From: Apricaphanius iberus
Lineage: Eukaryota; Chordata; Actinopteri; Cyprinodontiformes; Aphaniidae
NCBI GenBank assembly: GCA_028564705.1
Contig: JAPXFQ010000787.1
Location: 4,030,001-4,094,000, forward strand
Direction: 5' to 3'
DNA: 64,000 bases
The notes beneath the pieces were generated by a model. The model ran no database searches and was not told the origin of the DNA. It saw only the letters and a program-made list of their open reading frames with translations. A program made the translations under genes and the position numbers. Position 1 is the first letter of the stretch. Each line of letters begins with the position of its first letter. Below are positions 55,136-64,000 of the stretch, piece by piece.

Positions 55136-57439
55136 CACCAGGGGCCAAGAGCAAAAAAAAAAAAAAAAAAGGTTTATTCACAAAGAATTACACTTGGCTT
55201 TGTCGTAGGGAAAAAAGGATGATGTTTGGATGTCAGTTTTAGCTTTGAGAGACATTCAGCCTTTGTGCAGTTAACACAATTCCTTGGCCTTAAACAACAC
55301 TGTAGTTTTATGTATCAAGGGAACAGAAGAATATAAAAGCACTACTACTCATTCCCACGGATGTTTCATAACATACCTGTTCCCTCTCCAAGTTATGCAT
55401 TCAAGTACTCTTTCTGAAAATACTATTAGGGTGCTGCCTTGTTTTATTATTTCAGTTGTTTCTTCTTTTTTTGACACCATATGTAGGGCTGATCCTGCCA
55501 AACGTGAAAAGAAATAAATGAATGTGGAAATACATAATTGCATTTTTTTATTTCCAATTTTATTTCCAATCAGTTTTCATAACTTATGATAAATAAATGG
55601 ATAATAAATACATAAATAAATAAATTGGAGATACTATTTTATTTAATTGATTAATGTATTTATTTATTCAGTTTAGTCAGGAGCTGTCCTCCATACATAG
55701 CATGGAATCAGCAGTGTAGAAAATGTTAAAACCAACAATCTTGACAATATGTTTAATTTCTGAGTTGGATTTACCTTCTTGCTTCAGCGCGGTGCCCTGA
55801 TGCACTCCTCGCTGTTTATTTAGAATATGAAAGGAAACCCTATTGTCTATACTAGATCCGTTCCTATACACCTCTTTTCACTTTGACCTATTTGACAGTT
55901 GGAAGAACAAAAGCCTTTTTGTAACAGAGTCACTTACGAAGACACAAAGCACATATCTTCAGCCTCTTACTTGTTGTGGGTCAGATTTCCCTGAGACACT
56001 GAGGGATGAATTATCTGCCTTAAATAGATGTCTCTGTAACTCAAGATTTTGGAAAAGATACTTTGTGGAGCAGAGGGCAAAATATGGATTTGACATGGTA
56101 GAACTACTTCTATCAACTGCACGAAAGCAACTGTATCGCTGGAAATGTAAAAACGAGGGCAAAACTGTAAAAGAATCTGATCACAACCCTTATAGTAATC
56201 TATGTTATATGTATATGTATCAGGAATTGCATGACGTGAACTTTTGCTGTATTTCACAGTTTTTTTGGGGGGGGTTTTTTGAGCAGTGACAAAAAATAAA
56301 TAAAGGCAGTCTGTCTTTTTGCAGATTACAATTCACAACTCCGATCTCTTGGGGCAGACATGAGGACATATTCAACTTTACGTTGTTCAGGTAACTAAAT
56401 CAATAAAAAAAAAAGATTCCCATGAGATCATCTAAGCGTCATCTCCGACTCGCTAACGGGCTGCAAAAGCAGTGCAAGCTGTAGGATTTCCTCCCCCTTT
56501 AGAGATAACCTGCAGGATCAGGAATAATCAAAGAGTCATCCCGATTTTGGATTATTTCCAACTGGAGAAATGTTCCCTGGTTTAAAAACTTCAACTGAAG
56601 TGACACTTGTAATTCCAGTCTCCAGTAGAGCAACAGAGCGAGGATTCTGCCTCTTGTGCAACATTAAAAACCCTCATGGGAAGTGTTCAGTCTGAGGCAA
56701 ACGTTCAAAACCCCACAACAGTATCTTCTGCAGCAATCCCATTATCTGATTATGCACAAACTGGTGCGCATTTTAGGTCCATGAGGAGCAGGAAGAATTG
56801 ATAAACTGCGCATTCTGGCCACAGCAGTCTTAATTGCAATAATTTAATGTAATGGTTTATATGCAGTTCTCTGTTCAGCTTGTTCAGATTTAATATGAAT
56901 TCAAATGAATAAAAAATATTTACTATTCAATATGCTATCATTGTAAAAAATGACAGGTAAAAATATATCATAAGGGATTTTATTTTTACGCTGTCGGTCA
57001 AAATGAGGGACAACAACAAACGTCTAGCGTGAACTTTTATGTATTGTGTGTTTATGTTTATCCCTGCTCCTGCATGGTTTCACAAAGTTACACACATTTA
57101 CACTGATTTATCAGCCCAAGATAAGAAGCTGCTGATTCGGATCGTTGAACCAAGAGCATTTTAGCAAACAGCATCACACCAAATGATGACTGACTGATAT
57201 TTTCTTTTTTACAAGACATGTTCTGCTTTGAAAATCAAAAAAGGCTTAAGTTTGGTTGTATTCTCTGTAAATGTGGCCGTGCTTCTAATACACTACAGCA
57301 TAAACATCATAGTTAGTTGAATGCAGTCACATAAAGAATGTGTGATGTTATGTTGTGCAACAAAAGTTAATCAGATGAAGATATAATCTAAAGTGCTCCA
57401 TGCCAAAGCAATGCTAGGGTGACCGATTAAGAGAACAAG
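55136..57439. other. Intergenic DNA; A-tract and one unassigned ORF
   Basis: A poly-A run lies near 55149-55170. Aside from the ORF listed separately, no gene or repeat is recognised. Confidence 0.4.
55843..56289 (+). CDS. Hypothetical ORF, possible orphan exon
   Basis: A 148-codon frame, long for this AT-rich DNA. The central part (CGSDFPETLRDELSALNRCL, then FWKRYFVEQRAKYGFDMVE and STARKQLYRWKC) has a charged, helical, protein-like composition. A possible acceptor ATTTGACAG ends at about 55899. I do not recognise the family and no partner exon is apparent. It could equally be a transposon relic or chance. Confidence 0.25.
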   Translation: MSILDPFLYTSFHFDLFDSWKNKSLFVTESLTKTQSTYLQPLTCCGSDFPETLRDELSALNRCLCNSRFWKRYFVEQRAKYGFDMVELLLSTARKQLYRWKCKNEGKTVKESDHNPYSNLCYMYMYQELHDVNFCCISQFFWGGFFEQ

Positions 57440-58680
57440 GCTTGAATACCCACATGTTCACAGGAGCAGATCTAGAGGACATTATTAATACTTTTGTATA
57501 ATCAGGTTTCGACTACTGCTATGCTCTTTTCTTTCAGACCCCAAGCTCTTCAGAGTTCTTACGAAATCTAGTAAATACACTCCTCTCACCCCGGTCTTAT
57601 ACTGCCTTCCCTGGCTCCCAGAGGATTTTAGAGTCTGGTTTATAGTTCTCCTCAACAACATGCCTCTAACAGTTTGCTGAGTCTGTGACTGGGGTGATGC
57701 TTTGGGTGGGCCTGGTGGGGCTTAGGCCCACCCACTTTGGACCAGGGCCCACCCAAATAAATCACTTTCTTAAAATAAGCTAAAACATTCTGAGAAGTGT
57801 CACTTAAAGTCATCATAAACTAAATTACAATAAAATAAAATAAAACTGCAGGTGACAAATCTATGTTGTCAAGACTTTCTGTCATTGGGTGTTTGAATAA
57901 CATACCCTATGAAGACTCGTAGGAAGCTAGGGCTAGCTATGAGATGCTTTGTAAAACCAAGATTATAGATTTTAAACTTACGCTTTCGTTAAAAATAGTA
58001 AATCCCCTAGCTCAATATTCCAGATGAATCGATTAATGTACAGTTCCATGCATTAAAAAGAATTGAATCCCACAATAAATAAAATAAATTACTTTTAGTT
58101 TAGGACGTTTTCTTCGAAACACGTTGCAACTCCATTTCCCATAGTCCCTTGGGAAAAGCTGACTAGCGAAATGCATTTCAGCTACATAATCAACAGCTTC
58201 TAAATAATGTATCGGTATCTACAGCTAATATTAGTTCTTAACGGAATAAAATAATTATATGTTTATAACTATATCTATATTATTATATATCTATATAATT
58301 ATATATAAACCAGCACATTGTCTCAACAGTGAGTGAAGTCCAATAAGGCTGAGCTACCACTTGAAGTAACTGTTGTTTATGTCAAAGAGCTGATATAAGT
58401 TACCTGCTTTATGTTTTATTTTGCCTGGATGCTTTGTTCTAAGCAGTTTCTGATGTATACAGACACAAATCTGTTGAATTAACCATGGAACAGTGGAAAT
58501 AACTTAACTTCAATATTATTTATTTGGCCCTCCCATTTTTTGCTGAGCCCACCCAAAAAGCAATTTCTGGCTACACTATTGGTCTGTGGACGTTTTTAAA
58601 AGCCTACCCAAAATCGTTTTGTTTCACGGGTTTTTACAACAAGATGTCGTGCCTTTTATGCTAGTTTTCAGACTAAGTAC
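57440..58680 (+). mobile_element. L2-like LINE fragment split by an hAT element
   Basis: Plus-strand reading before 57680 includes an IINTFV*SGFDYC block and LYCLPWLPEDFRVWFIVLLN, the LINE region before the C-terminus. After the hAT insertion, 58582-58630 continues with SVDVFKSLPK, equivalent to the LINE's SFKSRLK end. Degenerate. Confidence 0.65.
57689..58581. mobile_element. hAT-like transposon inserted in an L2 fragment
   Basis: Flanking octamers GTCTGTGA (57681-57688) and GTCTGTGG (58582-58589) match at 7 of 8 positions. Ends share a GGGTGGGCC motif in inverted orientation (57703-57711 and near 58550). The 893-bp interior is AT-rich with no transposase. The continuing LINE frame on both sides supports these borders. 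Confidence 0.7.
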
Positions 58681-58681
58681 A

Positions 58682-60479
58682 GTTTAAGTTTGATTTATGT
58701 TGTGTAGAGATCTACGATTTTGTGTCTGTGAGAGGCATTTTACAAAAACGTTTGCTTGCTTACTTACTGAGGTTAGGTTCTTACTTTTGTGTTCAGTCAT
58801 TTTGTGCGTTGTTAGACACCTGTGTGTTAATTTCTGTGTTAATCAGTTTTGGGTTTTTTCACAGCTCCTCAGTTTCAGAATTAGAAACTACTGATTATTT
58901 TGTATTCTTCTTCTGCTGAATAAGTTTGTACATTAAGTTTAATTTAGTATTTTGTAAACTGGCTGAAAATTTTGACTTAAGTTTAAAGACACCACTAGAG
59001 TGTGTTATATTTTATGCAAATAGGAGCCATGAGCTCTTCTCCCACCAGCGGCCTTTAACAGTTTCTTACAAGAAAAAAGTTACTGCTAGTCTTTTCTCGC
59101 TAACATCCTTATCAGATAGACATCCTTATATGAGCCTTATTATCCTCCCATCTTGATTTACCGCTGCCTTCCTGAACCATTCTCACCAGATCTGTGGCCT
59201 TCAAACTGTCCTACAGTAACCCTGCTAATGTTCTAAACTACATGACACTGTTAGAGAATAAAGAGTGCAAGTGTTCCTAACGAGGTTCACTATCAAAGAA
59301 ACAAAAGTAATCTTTACCTCATACTATAGTTTTCAACCGTTCGTTATGGTAATGCAGTAAGACTTAATAACAGAAAGGGAAATAATATCAGCAATCTTGC
59401 AGTTGTTAAATTATAATTTAAGGCAGGCGACACAAATGAGCACATATCAAGAAAAAGAAAAATTACCGCTGAGCTTTTTTACGGTTTGTTGGTTTCTTTG
59501 AAATTCATTGCAGAGCAAATGAGTGATAGGAATAATATCCAGCTCCTTCTGTAACCCTGATTGGGATCAAGGTGGTAAACGATTTCATTTGCAGAATATT
59601 TGCTACTACAAAGAAAAAAAAATATCCTCAACTATTTCCACTATTAATAGACAAACTAACAAAATGAAACCCCATATTTAATGACCAACGAAAAGACAGA
59701 CTTTAAAAAAACACACATTTCCTCCAAGATCCTCTTTAATCGGGCTACAAAATAAAATAAAAACCCTTTGAACTGCTGCAAACTAAACTATTCAGTTTAT
59801 TTATGTGAAACAAAATCCTCAAGAAACTGTCAGACTTAAACTGCTGAGCTGTTGCTTTGGTCGAAGAACCCGTCAGGTTGGTTGATGTGAATGTGACGGA
59901 CGGCTCTAAATAGCATGGTTAATCAAAGCAAACACGAGCAGACATTTTTCCATTTACAAACAGACTGCTGTGTCCATTTGTTTAAACAAGTTTATTTAAG
60001 AAAAAAAAATGCATGCCAGCTGTGAAAGTAGTTAGTGTTGGAAAAATAACTTGCCTAACAAGCTGTTGGTAAACATGACATTGAAACATAGAGGCAAAGA
60101 GTAGTTTAATGTACAGTAAAGAGACATGTTTCTCCATTTTTTTTAAAGGAGCGTTAACTGGGTTTTTATAGAACATTGCAAATAGACAGACATACAGACA
60201 GACAGTTATCTTCCTCAGGGCGTATGGAGTATTGTGTTTTTGTATCATTAATACACTAAAAAAAAAATTATATTCCTGTTAGTACATGACCAGAGCACCA
60301 AACAATTTCTAAGTGAGTAGGTAAGAATATATTTCAGTTTAATTCAAGAAGTAATTGGTTTTAACCTCCCAAAATTTTAAGATTCTTGATCTGCAGAAAC
60401 CTAAAAGTAATTATCGTCTCAGAGTCAAATACTATCAATCAGATTAACTTGATTTCAACTATTAGCTAATGATTTTCTG
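58682..60479. other. Intergenic DNA, nothing firm identified
   Basis: Several short frames but no recognised protein. No RNA gene seen. Confidence 0.4.
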
Positions 60480-60720
60480 TTGTCTGGATTATTGGAACGG
60501 TTGCTTCTCCAGTTTCTTAAAAAATCAATCAGGGAGCTGCAGATGATCCATAAATGGTGCTGCTAGAGTCCTGACAGACAGTAGTAAAATGGAAAGTACC
60601 ATAGCTATATTTAAACCACTGCGTTTGCCTCACTTTTTATCATTTACTTGTAGAAGAAAAACATGAAATTACCTTTTTTCTGTGAAAGGTGCTATACAAA
60701 TAAGATTGCCTTGCTTTGCA
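60480..60720 (+). mobile_element. L2-like LINE 3' end
   Basis: GAGCTGCAGATGATCC and GGTGCTGCTAGAGTCCTGAC recall the LINE block 'LQLIQNAAARVL'. The end GTGAAAGGTGCTATACAAAT followed by AAGATTGCCTTGC is the typical fish L2 3' terminus. Most of the ORF is missing. Confidence 0.6.
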
Positions 60721-63700
60721 GCATATTTGCTAAGAAGGATTGCAGTCACACGGTTTTTAATGTAAATAACTTGAGACTTCATGTAAACAACCGTCTAAGG
60801 CATTTTTATGCTTTGTAAAGGTGAACAAAATAATGTTAGCTTGGAGTTGTTTAAATTCAAAACAGCTCCCCTGTTGAAGGTGAGATACTGATCGCTAATT
60901 ACTCCACAAAAAAGTTTGTAAAAACGAAATCTCTTAACAATCCCAGCATGTTTTAGCTATCTGTAACTGACAACAGTGTATTATTTTGCTCAAAATGAAT
61001 TTTCCAAAAGAAAAAAGAAAGAAATCAAGCAGCTATTAACGATTCAGGAGCATCACTAAACAGATACCGCCGAGTTTGCCTGAAGGCAGGACAAAAATGA
61101 TGCGTGTTATTATATAATCTATATTGACGGTTTCCTGCCGCGGTCGGAATGCCAGACGGTTATGTCAACACGCTGGAGCACTGGGCTGAAAGCAAAACCA
61201 GTGGAAGGAATGCAGGCTATGCTGGAACACGTAGGCGCTCCTAACAACAGTTTATCCCTGTGAGCTGCCGGCTGAATGCCACCTGTCATGTCACAGAAAA
61301 CAGCTTTTAAGAAATGATTGATCTTTAAGGAGCCAATACGGTTAATATTTTCCACAACTCTTTCAAGTTTATTGCAGTTGCAAAGCAGATAAATAACAAT
61401 ATATAACATCAAAAATAAAAAAAAACAGGAGAAAAGACAGTTTAAGCCAATAAATTACATGCAAACAAACATAAGGTGGATAATAAGCAGTTGAAATCTA
61501 TCAACATGTTTAATTAAATACGACTGTAATATTTCAGGATGAGTAATTGCATTCTGACTATGATGTTGTGTTTAGGTCTGTGGTTTTACCCAACGATCAA
61601 GTCAACAAGCAACAAGGGAAACTTCTTTACTCGGCAGAGCATTGAGAGATAAAAGTAAAAGCTAAGGTAACCTAAAGGAAGAGTTGGTTGTTTAGTGGAT
61701 TTGCTTTTCTGTTTTGCAATTCATGAGCTGCAGCAACATGTTCAAAACAGTATTCCGCCTAAAGGTGTTTAAGCCCATCCAGTTGGGTATTTCTGTTTCC
61801 GTCCTGGGAAATAAAATGAGCGTGTCAACAGTAAACGGCTTCCTGGTAATGGTAATGTGGAAGCGGTAAAGGTGCGTACAGCCTTCATTTGGATAAACAG
61901 AATAGCAGAAGACATTGATGTTAAACAAATCTGAGTCAGGAGTCAGTGGCATCGAAAATAATCAAATCAAAAACAACGCAAGCAACCTGCACAGTTTGTT
62001 TTTAATCCGTTTCTAACCGCCTGGAGGGTAGAGTTAACTGCATATTTACCATATTTGACTGGCTTTTCTTTAATCTGAAGCCGGAATAATCTGAAGGCCG
62101 TCTGATGCGGACACGCAGACATTTTCAACCTTATGCTTAGAGTAAAGGTATTTGTATCAATCAACAAAAATAATCCCATCATCTCAGACCTGGACACCGT
62201 AACTAATGCATCTCGTCAACCGGGAGTGACAGCACATGGAAGAGTTAGGGAGGCTTTGCAGCACGTCCGTGACTGCGCCGGACACAGGCCGGCGGTGAAA
62301 GATTTCTGTAGCTTAACCACCGATACTCAAAGAGCATGCTGGGTTATCACAAAACCCTTCTCTCAGAGAGTAATGTGAAATTCTGATCACTTAGTTTGTA
62401 GAAATGTTCCCTTGTAACGTCAAGTGAGTCTGCAGAGTGTGGATTAAGGCTCCATTATGCACCAGTAGAAGCGCATTTCAGCTCCCTGCGGAGCGTTCAG
62501 GCCACAGCAGGTGAAATGTTCATAACACATGTAGCTGATTGATCTGCTCCATGTGTGATGGCACGACGTGGATTGAATTTGAATGAAAAAGAATTAAAAT
62601 GAAATATTACTGAATGTTATTATCATTTGAAAAAATAGTAATGACTGGATTTTCTTGACCCCATCTGTCATAATGACCAACAATGAAAAAAATGTAGCAC
62701 AACATCTAGCTTGGACATACGTTTTCTATGAAATCGAGATCAGTTTTTTCTGTGATGGCCTCTAAAACATTTGTTTGCCTCTTTGTAATTAAATTTGCTT
62801 GGGGCCGTTGTCTATTTTGAATGAATTCTGTTGCTTTTACAGTGATGGTCTTCTTCCTTCATGATGGCTGAGCGGCCTTTCAGCTGATGTCCGTACACGA
62901 CTCACCTGATTCATATCAGTCATTCTTACCAGCGTCAGCCGGCATCTTCAAAAAAACGTGCAAAGCCCTGATCAAATCCTTAAGAACGCGAATAAAACGG
63001 CAGTCATCAACATTTTACGGTGGTGGAAACAATCCGAGTAGCAAGTAAAATTCAAAAACAACAAATAGGGGCAAGAGGAAAAAAACATATAAAGTAGGCA
63101 AATGACTGAAAGCTGCATTTTAAAAGAAAGCAGCTCGTTTAACACCAAACCACTCTTGAAATGTACAAGCAAGGAATCGTTGTAGAGGTTGGCCACTTTA
63201 AAAACTGATGAAAAGATCCTATAGAGGGCAGGACAAAAAGAAGTGATGCACCCCCCCCACAAAAAAAACCGACCTTCTATCAGCCGGATGATTGGATTGG
63301 GTGTCTAGAAAGAGACACATTCTCCACCTAACTGAAAGAACAAAAAACTCCTTTAAAGGCCAGTTCTCTTAAGTCGAAATGGTTTACTTTGTCTGGACAC
63401 ACCTAAAATTTTGATTGTCTAGTTTTGAAAAACCATAGCTGCTCCATTTAAAGGGATCCAACATTCAGCTCAGGAACAACTGCATCGTTAACCTTTTAGA
63501 AGTGGCAGAATGTCATTGATCTTTCCAAACATAATCCCCTAAACCCGTAGAATAGACTGAAGGTACCAGAACTCTGTGAACGGGCCAAACCACAGACCGC
63601 TTATGTTAGATGGCCTTTTAGAGGCGAAAAAAACAGAGACTTTAGCTACCATGACTATAAAATTTGTAACATTTAAAAGCTCTCAAGGATAAACACATGT

Positions 63701-63920
63701 GGCACACAGGAATACAGGTGAAATGACATGCAGTAGTGCCCGCACTAAAGCGCTTTGGTCTGTTCCGTAAGGACTCTCCATGGATTCAGTCTGTCACAGA
63801 TGACATTGTGAAAAGGCACAGAGGAAACAGGCAGAAGAAAACAAAAACAAAGATGGCCATGCGGGGCTGGTAATGTGTCGGTGTGCGCATATTTCCTCAG
63901 AAATCTGAGCTTAAGTTGTA
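60721..63920 (-). other. Mostly unique DNA, possible 3' UTR of a minus-strand gene
   Basis: This 3.2 kb shows few recognisable repeats, unlike the rest of the window. If the coding end proposed at 63922-63999 is real, much of this could be its 3' UTR. No exon was recognised within it. Confidence 0.25.
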
Positions 63921-63921
63921 G

Positions 63922-63999
63922 TTAAACGTCCTCTTTAGAGTGCCTGTCACCCGTCTGCCTCTCTCGTTCTCGGTGCCGCTGAATGGCTCGCCAGATCCG
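63922..63999 (-). CDS. Possible C-terminal coding end of a gene beyond the right edge
   Basis: The minus strand from the window edge is open for 25 codons, rich in Arg/Glu (IWRAIQRHRERERQ) and ending in SKEDV before TAA at 63924-63922. The end EDV would fit a class III PDZ-binding terminus. Another frame is open slightly longer, 33 codons to TGA at 63899-63897, so the frame is not certain. Too little is present to name a family. Confidence 0.3.
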   Translation of the reverse strand, partial: RIWRAIQRHRERERQTGDRHSKEDV

Positions 64000-64000
64000 G

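Noticed and set aside
61119..61952. Minus-strand frames of 97 and 86 codons
   Set aside because: No recognised domain, no clear splice sites; kept only as part of the possible 3' UTR region.

Overview
This window is nuclear DNA of a ray-finned (teleost) fish. The evidence is AT-rich intergenic sequence packed with typical fish repeats (L2-like and other APE-class LINEs, tRNA-derived SINEs, Tc1, hAT and Kolobok-like DNA transposons, Ty3/Gypsy remnants, long CATA/TACA microsatellites), spliced genes with GT-AG introns, a TLR11-family Toll-like receptor and a small CC chemokine gene. I cannot name the species. All calls come from reading the sequence and its translations; no database search was run.

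Layout. 1-1032: an open reading frame of unknown function, open at the left edge, with an internal duplication of a basic amphipathic segment. 1033-4790: a 1.1-kb microsatellite, then a degenerate minus-strand LINE bracketed by more of the same microsatellite. 6714-9920: three non-autonomous DNA transposons, two with recognisable 8-bp hAT target duplications, one holding a possible nested TTAA-flanked element. 10582-14640: a decayed minus-strand Gypsy element (gag, RNase H, integrase traces) with an L2 piece inside, then a plus-strand LINE remnant. 15670-20440: a Tc1 element and two minus-strand L2-like fragments.

20951-26919: the main gene, an apparently intact three-exon Toll-like receptor of 967 codons. 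LRR ectodomain, membrane segment and the first part of the TIR domain are in exon 1; the rest of TIR is in exons 2 and 3. Intron 1 (2.8 kb) is mostly a Tc1 element broken up by two L2 pieces and a Kolobok-related repeat. 33465-39312: a second, same-strand TLR copy that is clearly a pseudogene (N-terminal LRRs missing, frameshifts, stops, a LINE insertion inside TIR, an 18-bp deletion in exon 2, no exon 3). Its first intron contains a tRNA-SINE next to a TTAA-flanked element with a THAP zinc-finger remnant.

42160-43360 (minus strand): a complete four-exon CC chemokine gene with a TATA-like box and an NF-kB-type site upstream. A pattern-recognition receptor and an inflammatory chemokine thus lie within 20 kb; TLR signalling could plausibly drive the chemokine through that site, but this is inference.

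43834-64000: mostly repeats and unassigned intergenic DNA. It includes an RLE-type LINE C-terminus, a SINE inserted in a Tc1 relic, a diverged duplicated segment in which one copy carries a MITE, and an hAT element splitting an L2 fragment. The last ~80-100 bases may be the C-terminal coding end of a minus-strand gene lying beyond the right edge.
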